From: Taenia hydatigena
Lineage: Eukaryota > Platyhelminthes > Cestoda > Cyclophyllidea > Taeniidae
Direction: 5' to 3'
NCBI GenBank assembly: GCA_036345935.2
Contig: JADWOT020000003.1
Coordinates: 23,392,509-23,456,508 of the forward strand
DNA length: 64,000 nucleotides
The notes under the pieces were generated by a model that saw only the letters and a program-made list of their open reading frames with translations, did not search any database and had not been told where the DNA came from. Below, piece after piece: positions 48,372 to 61,396 of this stretch; the first letter of the stretch is position 1; every line of letters starts with the position of its first letter. A program made the translations under genes and the position numbers.

Positions 48372-50379
48372 AATGAATTACTTTATTAATGAGAAGATAA
48401 GAATATCGAAATTCCGGCAAGTTCTGAAACTTGTAACACTAGTGAATTTGAGAATGAGCTACTCAGTGTTCATATTTTAAAATTTGGGAAGATTCATAAA
48501 CTATTTTTAAAACAATGCACAAGTTCGGGTGGGAATTGGAGGAAGTTTATCAGATGGGTCTGTGAAAGCTCAATTCATTGCTAATTAAGTTGCAGAATCT
48601 GCTACACTTCTAACCTACGCTGAATCGATGCCAGCTAAGAAGCCAAGGACTTAATACATTTTTAAATTTTAGAAGCACGTGCGATACATGTTTGTTTGCA
48701 CTAACCCTCTTAAGCGGCAAGGAGAGATTGGACTAATCTTATGACGGAGAAGATGTTGTCATTCTCCGGGAAGAGAACAAGCTCTGATGCTCTGCACTAC
48801 CACAACATAAGACGACTTCCTCCAGCCATCTTTCCTTATCCAAGATTCAGGTCCCGGAGAACCTCGAAGATCTATCGATAGATATTGCTTTATAAAGTGA
48901 TGCAGCTCTAGAACTCGTTTTTTAAAGCCGATTTTTGAGGAAATCTCTTGCTACAACATAAACCATCTGCATCTCTAAGGCGGGGTTGAGATTGGTGCAT
49001 AAATTAGGCGAGCTTAAATGACATACCTAAGGCTTTGCAAACAATTTATTGATACTAGACTGCCAAATAAAAGAAAAGCAGTAGAGAGCATACAAAAGGA
49101 TGACGGGTTAGTAGTGCCACATGTCTACTTTTTATAATACAGTTAGAATGTTGTGTATTTAATAAGTCCTTACAGGTTCAATGCACATCATTTTAGAGAG
49201 ATGATATTTATCACCACTTAGAGTAAGTTGAAAAAAATACGTGATGGAAGTGAGGAAGCGGACATATATTACTCCGATAGTTCAAATCAACCCCGGAAAG
49301 CTGTGTATTTGGGACTTTCCCAAAGGCTTTATTACATTGCCTCCAAGATGTATACTTTTAAAATAAACCAAATTAAAAATCCCGCTCCTTTTAGGCATAA
49401 GTAGTTGTCGGGACTAAACTACTTGTATTATGCTACTTAGCCCTATTTAAGCATCGACTTCGCATTTGCTTCAACAACGTCAAAATATATCCATCAAATT
49501 CACATTCTAAACATGATTGTTCTGTTTTAAAGGGTCGGTTTGAATCCTTTGTTTCATGCTTCCTGGTCGTCAGTGAGTTTGGCTACGCATCAGGTGGATT
49601 TTCTACCTTTCACCTCTCATAAAGGTCGCAGAGGATCACAATAAAGCGGCGGAAGTTTATCGCCATGTGAAACACTAGAGATGAGGATTTATCAATGTTC
49701 CTAGCACACATTTTAACCTCATCGCGGACAATTGTGTCTTGAAGTTAAAACACTCCTGCTGGTACCAAAGGGCACTGGGATTGTTGGCGCACTCAACAAA
49801 GATTTGTTACGGCTGATTCATTTTTTAGTCAAATATTAGGTTTTTGAATTATAGTAAAGTCAGCAAAAATTCTGGGGCTTTGAGATGGGTGAGCGAGTAA
49901 ATAAAAATGGAAATAAGCCTGGATTGATGTAAGGTTATCGCCATAACGCTTATTGTTAAGTTTCATGCTACTGTCTTCTTAGTCTAAATTTTAACCATCG
50001 AAACATAAAAGGCTGGCTGACATTCAGTAGATTTAATTTCCGAGGCTTAAGAATCCTTTCATAACATTTGTAATGCAACTTTTAAAGACTGCCAATAGCG
50101 GAATAAGCGATGTGGAAATAGTCGGGCTTGATCAACGAGAAATTTAAAAGCGTAAGATAGACAAAGTGACATAAATTCAATGTTCCATGCAGGAATTGAG
50201 AAAGTTGTGATGCAAACGACACAGTAAAGGAGATTTAAATGTATTAAGAACAGACAAAAATAAGCCAGCAGAAACATTAACCGGTTTCTCCGACGCCTTC
50301 TTCACACAGGCAAATGGCAAATCCAGAAAGAACTGATTATTAGTTCAAATACAACATTTATTATACAAGAAGTCAGCTT
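48372..50379. other. AT-rich intergenic stretch, nothing recognised
   Basis: No gene, RNA gene or repeat recognised; the open frame at 50059-50277 is motif-free. Confidence 0.55.
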
Positions 50380-51340
50380 CATTTGCTTCGAACACCACAA
50401 GTTAGAGGCACACAAATGACACTTCATGCACAAAAGACTGCGCTTTCGTTGTGTACGTGTGCGCATCAAAAGCGATTGCGCGTCGTAAATTATTCCTCCC
50501 GAATGAACAACCGCGTGCAACTCAGATCCTCACACACGATGCATCTCGGCACAACTCGAAGTAGTTCAAACAGTGATTCGTTTGAAAAAGTGATCAAAAG
50601 TAGTAAAATGAGTAAGAAGAAAGGTCCCTTCAAACACTCCCATCGCAACACAGCACCCCACACCTCATACCTCACACTCCACATCTCACATCGCCGCAAA
50701 GCCATCACGTCGCAAGGGAAGGCGTGACGAAGACACTTCCTCAATCCCATCCTCCCTATGCATCCAACGATATTTCTCCGCCTACTACTTATCATCCCTT
50801 CTCGACACTAGCATCAGACAATCACATGCCACTTAGAAGAGACAGGTTGAAAAAAGAACAGAGATAGACATGATGGCCATTGGCTATAGTCACGTTCCTT
50901 GCTTCGAGGCACATGACGCCTCGTACACGTAGCTTTCGCATCGTATTTGTGTCTCCTTCATAGGCGTCTCTAGATCCGTAAGTTGTGCCCACAACACATT
51001 CAACAAACAAAATTCTTTCCGCACAGTCGCACATGCCATTGATGAAAGGACCTGTGCAGAGCTATTGGCTTTCCCAATCTTCCTGATTTTCCAAAAGACC
51101 TGTCAACGTTACTTACCCGGTCAGCTATTTTGTGGTAGTGATTCAAAAATCCGTGTTAAGCACGATCGGAGATGCGGTGCAAGCAAGCAGCTTTAGCGTC
51201 ACACATCAAATGTGAATCCAAAATAAGTCCAAGCCGTGAGAATGAGGTGGGGCCAAAGTCGAAGAGGTCGATGTGGAGAGGAGAAGCGAGGAGAAGTCAC
51301 TACTGTCACTGCCACTGTCACCAACGGTGATGGTGTTGCC

Positions 51341-51371
51341 CACGACGACGACGATGGTGATGATGACGACA
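51341..51371. repeat. Imperfect (GAC/GAT)n triplet repeat
   Basis: Repeated CGA/ACG and TGATGATGACGACA units, seen directly. Confidence 0.7.
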
Positions 51372-52205
51372 CTGATTGGATGTGACAGGTTGTGTGGTGC
51401 AATTGAAACCACCACTTCTTTTCCTCAAAAATGACAAACTTCTTTTTCCTCGCCTCCGTTCCCTCCCCTTCCGCCTCCTACTGGGCCTCGTCCGTCTCCC
51501 TCCTCCTTCCTGTCACTAACAGGAAAACACTGCCAAGTGACATTCACGTCAGTGGCAGATTTGGGTGGGTAGAACAAATCGGGAAAAAATACGTTGGGGA
51601 GACACGACCTCACTTCCATGTACCCTCCATGACTGGTGCATGCCAGTATTCTCCTTTCGTCTCGCATCGCCGCATTTGAACATATGCACATGTACGCATG
51701 CAGATGTGCGCTTGTTCACATGTGCACTGTGCACGTCACAAGGTGTCAACAGAAACGCCACTTTTTATAGATTCTTTACAACTACCACTGTTTCAGTGTC
51801 CTAACCATGTGCTGGTAGAATAAAGTTGAATGCCGTGTTGGAGGACTCCTTCGGTCTGCACACGACTCACCGATAAACATGCAGAGAGAAGCTCCACCGA
51901 GGCGATGCGTAGTGACGATGGTGACTCAATTGGTGGAAGCCACACTGTAATGAAACTGCATGAGAGAGGCCCAACAGACCGCTAAAATAAATGCCATTAC
52001 TTCGTGTACTTTCCTTCCTCTTTCTGAGCATCCCTTTAGACGGTCTGTGCGATGACTCCCCTATATCGACCGTTTCAATGCGGCTGCGTGTTTTCATATC
52101 GCTCTTCAAAAGTGAAAGACGATCATAAGCTGATTGTTCCTCAAGGCGAAAGCACATTCACCCCCAGTACCAATGATGCGTCTCGCAGGCTTGGCTACAT
52201 TCAAA

Positions 52206-52269
52206 GTCCTCCTCCTCCTCCCCTTCCCAACTCCTCCTCTACCTCCTCCTCCACCTCCTCCTCCTACTC
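52206..52269. repeat. Imperfect (CCT)n polypyrimidine triplet repeat
   Basis: About 64 bases of almost pure pyrimidine with CTC/CCT units, seen directly. It gives Pro, Leu or Ser runs depending on frame and could adopt triplex DNA. No coding call is made. Confidence 0.85.
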
Positions 52270-52800
52270 ATTCCAGTGCATGTCCCAATTCACACTCTCA
52301 ACTGTCTCCACTAAACACCTTTCCGCACCCACTTCAATCGACGAGCACTTTCGATTTCTGGAGGTCAATATCGCCTCACACGCGACCACTCACGGCTCCA
52401 CGCTCATGATTGTGTCATCCACATTCACGACTGTGACATTGAGTTCTGCTTGCGCAATGACTCTAACCCACCAGTCGGTGTACCAGCTTGTCTGCCGATA
52501 ATGTAATTACTACCTGTGATGTGAATACTTGGTTGCTTCCACACCTACATCATGTCGTCCGTTGCCAAGTTTAGTGGGTTTGTCATCAGTACATGCAGTG
52601 CGTTGCCTGATTGCCCCCGCAACATTATAAACTCCACGTGTGGCATGAAGCGGCCGATTGATAAGTTCACTGTTCACCATAAAAGAAAGATGTCACTCCG
52701 TTCTTTGCTACGTGATGCAAAATCTACTTGTGCGAGTGCGCCATGTGCCTCGAAGCAAGAAGCATAGCCGCAACCAGTCACCATTGTGTCTATCTTCGTT

Positions 52801-55800
52801 CTTTTTCAAACTGACTCTTTTAAGTGGCATGCGATTGTCTGATGCTAGTGTCAAGAAGAGGTGGCAATCAGTAGGCAGAGAAAGATTGTTGGATGCATAC
52901 GGAAATGACTTTAATTTTGTGCATTTTTTCCGCCTCGTATATTCTAACAAATACAATTTTTAGCGCATGCTTTATTTGTACTAACTTAAGTGAGTTGTAA
53001 AGGCTGGCGTTGTACTAAAAGTGCATTAACAGAACGGTTTTCTTTTTGATTCACTAGTTTTGACATTTTTAAGACGTTTTCTTGGCTACATTCGAGTCCC
53101 GCTTATTTACATCATTGACATTTGCCAAGCGATTGACCCATGATGGCCATTTGCATCAGCATCCCACTCTAGCGCCCTTAATTCCATCAAACACGCATGC
53201 ACAAAGCATGCATGGCCTTTTGTAGATGAAGTATTACGTGCGCGCCTCAATAGTCACCATAAATTACGGATAAATATACCAACCCTTTGGTCGCTATCGT
53301 AACCTAATTGCATTCCATCCTTTGGCGTTGTGATCCTTTAGTTTGCAATGAGTGTGCTTCCTCCCAAGAAACCTCATTCACTTCCGATGTCTCAGCCTTT
53401 GCCGACCCCGCTCCTGTTCGCCGATACGTGGGTGTTCCCTTGGTTGTATATCAGGAAAATTGGCATTAAAAAGCAAAAAACCACTAAAAATTATTCTACA
53501 GCGTATTTATTTTTCATGTTAATTGCATTTTGTAAACAATTTTTTAAATCACCTGGCCATTCACCCAAAGTTTTTTCAGCTTTAGTCACGTGAACTTAGC
53601 TAACGTGTTTGGGTAAGCAAAGTGATGGTGTGCGCTGCAATCTACTTGATGCGCCATATTTACTGAAAAACCCAGATATAATCTAAAGGTTTTGCCTAAA
53701 GAAGATTTACTCTGTCGCTCCTACCAACAGTTCCATTTATGATTACACAATATGAAAAAGTGATTTTTGCCAATTTTTCTGAGGCAAAGACAAAAACTTA
53801 ATTTTCTGAACGAAGCTATTTCAGAATGCTGATCGGTTTTCATCAGAGTGGCGGAGAAAATGCTAAGCTAATGCTCTCATCTTTAATCAAGGCTATGCAT
53901 GTCTGTGCGTGTTATGTCTTCCAGACATTTTATAGCGGAAGTCTCCAGTCTTCATTACCATCTCTGCTATCCCCATTATAAATGATTTGGCATGGCATCA
54001 GTAGCATTACTAGCAGCACCAGGGACCGCTTGGTAAGAGTGGACATAGCAGTAGAAGATGAAGAAATGGGGCGACAGGAGTTTAAAGGAACGCGGCTGAT
54101 TCATTGCAGTCATAAATGCCTTATCTTGAACGATAAAAAAATTTCTGCCAATCCCCATTGCCTCTCACACACACCTGGTCAAAATTTGTGTCCGTTCAAT
54201 ATCTTACCATCGAGTACTAGGCAGAATGTCAGCCCATTTTTTATTTTGAGCAGCGTTTTTGACTAAAAGGATGGATAAAACAACTGGTTCGCTCAAAATG
54301 TTTGATAAGCATCACAGAATGGTTTCAGAAACTAAATATATTTAAAAGCATTTATTTAGTCAGTTGGTTAAAGGAGGCGAAATTTAAGATTCGTATTATT
54401 AAATACTAATTTATATGACCACATAAGAGGATCAGTATCACAAAAAAATGAAAAACAAAGAAACAACTTGATCAATTTTAAGGAAACGTAAACAATTTAA
54501 CTCTCGATTCGATTTTGTTTATTTGCTAACTTTTATCTAAAATAATAGGGAAAAATGAAATTGCTACCGGACTGGTAAGTAAAGACGGGGCTGTCCAATG
54601 GGAAATGGGAATTCGAACCTTACAAAACGTGCAACAACTTTTGAGCACTATAATCTATATTTTTACAAGTCGTAAGTCTTGGCCATACTTACAGGCAAGC
54701 TTTAGACGCTAAATGGTTCTCAAAAATTAGAATCAGCTTGAGAAGCTTTGTTGGCAGAATCTTTAAGTCCTAGAACTGCTTATGAAAAAACAATGCCTGG
54801 TATAAGCAGATTATGCATAGACAAACATTTCTTTGGTGGCGTATGATTAGGTAATTTTTGACTGCAAAATATTCTCGTTGTCTCGTCTGCTACTTTTGGA
54901 TTTCAGATCCCTGCGTCTAAGGACTATTGTGACTAATTTTACTCTGCCCGCTTGTCACTTAGCGCGTGTATTAGAACCAGCTCGCATGACAAAGTTTTTA
55001 AGTTTAGATTTTGTAATCCTTTCTTTCATGATACAATTTCATCAAAAATTCTGCTTTAACAAATTGCTATATGTCTAAAATAAGAACGCATAACCATGTG
55101 AAGCCCACTTCTGCTTTAGCTCTTTTTTCAAGCTCTCTTTTACATACTGTTGAGAAAAAGTAGCAATTTAAATTCGGATTAGTAGTGTCGGCTGCATACA
55201 GCGGATAATGATGGGGTAATATAGTCCTCACACCCTTCTTTTAATATTAAATTTAAATTTACTTGAAGGCCCTTGGAGGAGAAATTATCTAAGTTCCATC
55301 TAAGGTTGCCGTCCTTATTACAGAAGCAGGATGTGAGGTGATTAATGATTCCAAAAATAAGAGGCCATACTTATTTAACGTTTAGCAAATAAAGGATAGT
55401 TGCATCAATGGTCAATTGCATACGCTCGTAAAAAGTAGTTTTATAGTGCTTAATCGAGGGTTGTGGGATGGATGTCGAGTACACTATCTGAGGGTCACCG
55501 GTATAAAGATCAATGCAATAGCAAAGCCATTTCAGTCACGTGTTACCTAGCTACAGCCTCCGCATTTTTGTCACGTATGACAGATTCCAAGACTAAATTG
55601 ACATATAAGAATATTCTTTGTGGCATGTGATTTTTACCCGTCAAGATCCCAAAAAAGCTATAAAAGTCGACGAAGGATACAGATGAACTGCCACGTCACT
55701 TCTAATAACCACACTCAGAAGTAGGTCTCGGCACCTTTCGAACTTTACCTACTCTGCCCAGTGATGACAACTAATTCTCGACCATTAAGGTCTTTTCTGG

Positions 55801-57150
55801 CGTCATGAGTACTTCTTCATCATCTTTTAAATAGTTTCATCACTCCTGTGCCTTATGTTGGCTTGACGAACACCCCTCTAATGGTATGCAAAAAATATAA
55901 CGAGGGTTGCCAGTAGTCACACCTTTTAAATTAAGTTAAAGCAAGCATTTGAAGCGGACGACCTCGAAGCGCATGCACCAAACCCAAACAATGAGCGATG
56001 ATGCAAGAATTCCAGACAGTAAAAGAATAGTATGGGGAAAATGGGAAATACTTGCGCTGTAGCAATGGTTTTATGAAAAAAGCTATGCAAACAATCATAT
56101 TGCATTGGTTAGCGGTATTTTGAGAAACTTCTTAATGCTAATTGCTGGCACCGATATCTTTAAGCATTCAGCTTTGAAAAAAGCTGATAAAAAGCCGCAA
56201 TCTCCTATTCGGGTTATTTTATTGTTTTACTTTATTTTATTCATTTGATAATCCAAAAAGCAGCTAAACGGATAGTTTAACCCCCGAACAAATCGAAACA
56301 AACCTCGCCCACTAAAAAAATCTGTAAATAAGTGCAAACAAGTTGTTATTTTCAAAGAGCATCCCTTTAGCCATGTTTATGATAACAGCTAGTTCGACTT
56401 GATCATTTGTGCTCCACAAAAGGAATAAATTTCAACTAGCCAAAATATTTAAACATGGGTGGTTTTTTAATTGTTTTAATAAGTCATATTAACGTAGAAA
56501 GACTATTTAGGTGAGAGAAGTTTTAATGCTTACTGCATTACAGTAGCACACATTTACATGGTACGATTCTCAAACCCTTAACATCTTGACACCATGGATT
56601 AGGTTCACTTTTTACCACCGCCTTGAAAACTATGAGATCGAGAACGTGTTTTCTCCATTCAAGCATGGCAAAATATGTAGGAAAATCTGCTATTTTGGTT
56701 TATTCGACAAAGTAGACATTAAATTAACTGTTGAAAATCCCCTTTATTTTTTCTACTTTATTAATTTACCTCTATAGGATGAAAATAGTTTTTCTCCCCT
56801 GAAAATTATCATCCAATTCTAGAGAGCCTAATACAAAAATTCTTAACATGTAAAGTAAAACCTAAAAATGGCAGACAATTACATAGTCTAAAAGCAACCA
56901 ATTAGTGTCATTAGTGTTACACAGTGTATTTCATTTGACTTTGAATCACAAAACAGTCCAGCACATTAATTTGCCCAAACTTAAAATTTAACAAAAAAGA
57001 ACAGGAGCATTTTCGTAAATATCACAGCACTCGTAGCAGCAGCAACAGAAAATACTACTATTTTTGCTCTTGCGACTTCTGCTAACTGATTATAACAAAT
57101 TTCTCTTCATTTTTTCTCAATTCCATACTACTTTTTATCGTGTTATTTAT
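52801..57150. other. AT-rich intergenic stretch, nothing recognised
   Basis: No convincing gene, RNA gene or repeat family. Open frames at 53348-53593 and 53982-54266 are motif-free. Confidence 0.55.
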
Positions 57151-57733
57151 GCCTCACATGTAGGTAGGTAGGCAGGCAGGATGGCAGACAACTAGCCTGC
57201 GCACCTTGTATATAAATCACAGGGTGTCAGAATGGCTTCAGGCGCTCGAAGAAGTAAAAAATTTGTCAACAAACGCTTACCTATTTTAGTGCGTCCTCCT
57301 CCTTCTCCTCTGCCTTTTTATCTTCGTGTGACGGGCAGAGAAAGAGACGGAAAGGGAAGCAAATGGTGTACGTACCCCTCCCTTCATTGTCCCTTATCCC
57401 CTCCTCTCCATTTTCCCTTGTCACCAAACAAAGTAAAAGTAAATCTGCTCCTTCCGACTCGATTGCTTGAAAGGTGATACACACAATGTATATTTGTTGC
57501 TTTCGTGTGACCATTTTTTCGTAATTGGAATCTAGTACACAAAAAAATTGAAAAGAAGGAGCTAGAGTGATTAATTGAAAATTAGGAACGGGTAATTTTA
57601 AATGTGACTGCAGAATTATTACCAACAAAGAGGCATTAGCAAACGAAATAGCATTCGCTACATTAATCCTATAAAAAACTGTAAAAAAATTGTATTTAAA
57701 CCTAGAAAGTATAACTTTAAATAGTGAATAGTT
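57151..57733. other. Tetranucleotide repeat and GC-richer flank of the inverted repeat
   Basis: A GTAG/GCAG tetranucleotide run lies at 57160-57180, followed by a pyrimidine-rich GC-richer patch to about 57475, then AT-rich sequence up to the left arm. The overlapping 81- and 115-codon frames on opposite strands have no motif. Confidence 0.5.
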
Positions 57734-59535
57734 ACCGCCTAGATGTCAATCAAATTTGCGCCCCTCGCGCCCCAGTCACGAAAGACATGCACTTAGTATA
57801 AGGCTTGCTCGTGTGGAAACAACCAAACTATTTCCCATGAGACACAACTGTTGATTTCATACCAACCTCAACATTTGCCCACTTGCCATGAGTACGAGCC
57901 AAAGTGCTAGCACAAGTGTCCTGAGATGGGCATAAATCACCTTTTCTCCACTGTTCCCACTGAAAGCTCTTGAGGTCGTGGTAGAGGTACAGTGGGAGTG
58001 GGTTGGAGGTGGGTCGTCATAAAACGACCCATTGGGTAATTAAACTTTGCCTTCCAACTCATTTCCAACGTACATCAATGTGATCTCATTTGAAAACAAT
58101 CAAACCAGAAGGTGAAGTACCTCAGCAAAAAACAAAACAGCACGGGTTGTGCTTACTCCCATCGAAAACACGTTCTGCAGTTGTAACTGGGATGAGTGCT
58201 TCACACTGGCCATAATAACGCCTCAATGGAAGGAGCCGCAAGGCACTGTACTGTTCCGTGTCAGAATAGCACATCTTCTTCATCCAACATCCAAATACAA
58301 CTTGTATAGGACATCTATGACTGGATTGTCGACATCAGCAGTTCTGCAGCACCAAAGACCCTCCTCACAAGTGCTGCTCATATAATTTGAGTGTAATAAG
58401 AGCTTGAGCATAAAAGTACACAGCATATGATGAGACGTTGAAATAACTGACGTGAAGTCAGTGTCATAACATTAGTTGTATGTACTTGAATTTGTAGAAG
58501 ATGAACTTCCCTCAGGTTGTTTGCGGATGGGAACCACCATCGATGAGCCTTTACAGAGGTGTCGGCCACTACCAACGCCTGTACGTGTTTCTGGTACACT
58601 TCTCCACTGTGTTAAAAGTTGTAGAAGTGAGATGTGGATTTGATGACTTGTCGCCTCATCCACTCTTCTTCAATTTGTGCGTTCCACGATCCTCCTCATG
58701 ACAACCTATTTTGTGCCGCCTCTTTCGTAGGCATCCACCTTCATTTCTTGAATGAGAACTCTGAGGAACACACTACTAATCGACACATACTGCAGTGCAC
58801 CTACAACATTCGCGTTCACATTTATACTCGCATTGGCATTCGGCCAGTCATCTCATCGACTCCCACTTCAGCATTATCCTACACATTATACATTGGGACC
58901 TTCCATGTGGCTGACGAGTTTAAACTAACCAGTCAAATCAACAATCGAAAAGCAATATTGCAGTTCAACTTCACGCATCGTGTGGCGCCGCATCCACCGA
59001 GCCTCCCAATTTGTTGACGTTTCCGCTTAATCTCATTCTGCCTTCAAACACCACACAATGGAACAGTGACACTGTCCAACGTTGTCGCACCGTCGCTGCT
59101 TCGACTGCGACTTTCCATTTTACATTCTCCGAATTGGGTATATTATTAACTCAACAGCTCACGTCATCTACCGGCCATCTATTGTGGGGTAGTCACACAA
59201 TCCTTCGATGGATCAGTGCCGTTCTGTCTACAAACATGACAACAGCGTTAACGAGAACTGTCACAGAATGTGGCGATCAAGTGTACTGACTGGCATGTCG
59301 ACGCGGCATGCTGACAGTTTCAGGTCACGGTAGGAGTTCGTTCCCTCATAAGCAGTAGTCAAGCGACACCGTTTCGCTTTATTGTGTTCTCCATCACTCT
59401 CCTGTCCTCTGAAATCCCTGCATCATTGCGCATCAGTCGGATCTGATGCACATATTTCGGGGCCGCCTGCTTCACGAGTCCACCCCACTTCGATGTCAGA
59501 AGCGCGAATATTGGCGCCTCTTGCCAGATGCCCAG
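57734..59535 (+). repeat. Left arm of large inverted duplication (1.80 kb)
   Basis: Reverse-complement of 61397-63199, essentially identical throughout. Differences found by eye: G versus A at 57745, AAAA (58165-58168) versus AAAAA in the other arm, and G versus A at 59530. It holds several overlapping open frames (up to 127 codons at 58634-59017; 92 codons at 59011-59289) with no recognised domain and no consistent frame, so coding is doubtful. No terminal inverted repeats or target-site duplication are visible at its ends. A 7-bp hairpin (58011-58030) and TGACA/TGTCA sites occur inside. Composition matches the other GC-richer islands. Confidence 0.9.
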
Positions 59536-61396
59536 CTTTACGCCTTTGCGTCGACCTTATCACGAAGTAAAAGTGCAAAATGTCAATGGATAAAGACTTT
59601 AGGAAGTAAAAGCAGTTGTTACAATGCTGCTTTCTGCTGAAATTTACGATGGTTTATAAAGTATAGCCGGCCTTTGAGCGTTTTGAGAAAGTAGGGACCT
59701 TGTTTACAATATGTAAATTTCTTTCTGTATTAAAACCTATTAGACTTATTCTTTGACATTTAAAATATTTTCAGTTATATCATTTCGTCTTTTCAAGCTC
59801 CGCACTTTTAAGGCAGTATTCACTTCTATTTATCCTCTTTTAGACTAAAGCTGCATTTTTGCCTGTAAAAAATGAATAATCATATTAGTTTATTAGTTTT
59901 CGCAATTGTGATTGCCATGCCACCAAAATGTTGAGTTGGTAATTTAACTTTCTTTCACTGTCCATCCTTTTTCTGCGGAAATAAGAAGGCAATTTAAGAG
60001 TGGGAGAGAGAGAGAGAGGTAGCTATAGCAAGAGAGTAGAAAGAGCAGAGCATCATTTGTTATGATTTCGGCAGCTAAATGGGCGGATAATCTCCCCTAG
60101 CCCCTAGCGCACTCACTCACTAACTCACCCACCAACTCACTCAAAGCTGCACACACACGATTAATTAGTCCCATAAAACCTGCCCGCTCGCCCGCCTGCT
60201 TGCCCGCTCAATCTGCGGTTATCGGTCGCGCTCTCCCCTACACCCCCTGCTCCCACACCCTCTCCCTCCTCGAAAAGGCCTCAAAGCGCGGCTGTCATGA
60301 TACCGAAGTCTTTTTTCTCTATCTGCCATGCGCGGCATGCACGCACGCACTGGTGTGCACACACGCCACGTGTGGTGAACACAACGCGTGCACGCGTGTC
60401 CGCATGCCGTGTGCGTGGATGGCAGTGTCCACTCAGTATCATGTGAACGTTCTCAAAAACCAACAGCAGAAGACGCAGAAGAAGGCAGCGGCAACGACCG
60501 TGGCGGCGGGTCTGGAAAAGAGGCAGAGGGGAGACAGAAGCACCGCATGTGTTCCAGGCGTGGTATCCCTCTCTATTTTGCCCTCAAAGTGGTCAGAGAG
60601 AACGAGGGCTCGTGTTTGTATTTTTTGTCTACTGAGCGGTGGTGGTTGTGTTAAAGACCGTTTGATGATTGGTAGGCAAATAGAAAGGGACTTTCCTGAG
60701 CATACTGTCTTGCGAGACAGAGAGAGAGAGATAGATATGGCTTGTCAAATATTTATCTCCCGCTGATAAATTCCACCAGTGCTCTTTTTGTGTAGAATCA
60801 AACATTAAGTGCAACTCGTGTAACAGATAATAATTGTATTATATCCATAAAAGCGAGACTTGGCACTGGGCATTTGTCAGCTTACATGACACAATTAGAA
60901 GAAATTTTGAACGATTAAATTTAGGAGACTTCACAGGGGTACAAGAAGGATAAAAGGGAGACAACCCTGTGAATCTAAGGAGGAAGGAGTTGTAGACAAG
61001 TGGCTGAAAGGCTGTATCTCTCTCCAAAGATGACCCTACGCAAATGGTGGGATAGACACAGTATTGGATGAAAATGTTAATCGACATTCGTTAATGCATG
61101 ACACGGACCCGCTTACAAAGCAGTGGGAAAGTCGACGAACATTACAAATAAGCTGCTTCATCATTCACAATAAACTCTCTGAGGATTTGGTCTTGCCACC
61201 ACTTAACCTCCATTTACTCGCCTCGGTAATGACAACCGGTTCTCAATTGCTGGTGCTATCAAAATGATGGAGGGTCCTCCTTAACCTCATCAACCCCTCA
61301 TCACCACCTCCTTCCTCATCATCCATTTGGTTCATCTTCATAATGAGGTGATTCCGTGCCACATGGTTTGCTAACACAACTTATTCAAATGCTATA
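59536..61396. other. Spacer between inverted-repeat arms
   Basis: Contains a GA run (60003-60019), ACTCACTC-type repeats (60111-60150), CCCGC repeats (60181-60209), a CpG-rich alternating purine-pyrimidine stretch (60325-60420) and an AGAGAG run (60718-60731). A 188-codon plus-strand frame (60200-60766) runs through these low-complexity tracts; its Cys/His/Thr-rich text follows the repeats and I do not call it a gene. The rest is AT-rich with nothing recognised. Confidence 0.55.
60325..60420. repeat. CpG-rich alternating purine-pyrimidine tract (Z-DNA candidate)
   Basis: Nearly continuous alternation such as GCATGCACGCACGCAC and GTGTGCACACACG, with many CpG steps, seen directly. Such sequence readily adopts left-handed DNA under supercoiling. 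Confidence 0.5.

Larger units (their letters stand above)
50380..52800. promoter_or_regulatory. Large composite GC-richer region, candidate regulatory cluster
   Basis: A 2.4-kb region of raised GC with many overlapping open frames on both strands (up to 149 codons at 52052-52501), none with a domain. Inside are TGTCA at 51308 and 51317, a TGACA near 51538, a GAC/GAT triplet run (51341-51371) and a CCT triplet run (52206-52269). Simultaneous openness of sense and antisense frames points to base composition rather than coding. It may be several adjacent enhancers or an unrecognised non-coding transcript. Confidence 0.28.

Noticed and set aside
52052..52501. 149-codon frame with Pro and Ser runs
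   Set aside because: The runs come from a CCT triplet repeat, a second frame through the same repeat is open too, and no domain is present.
58149..59289. Inverted-repeat arm as a multi-exon gene
   Set aside because: The open segments lie in all three frames, and I found no consistent donor-acceptor pairs or recognisable domains linking them.
60200..60766. 188-codon plus-strand frame in the inverted-repeat spacer
   Set aside because: It runs through CCCGC, CACGCA and GAGAG low-complexity tracts; the translated text mirrors the repeats, there is no domain, and the opposite strand is open as well.
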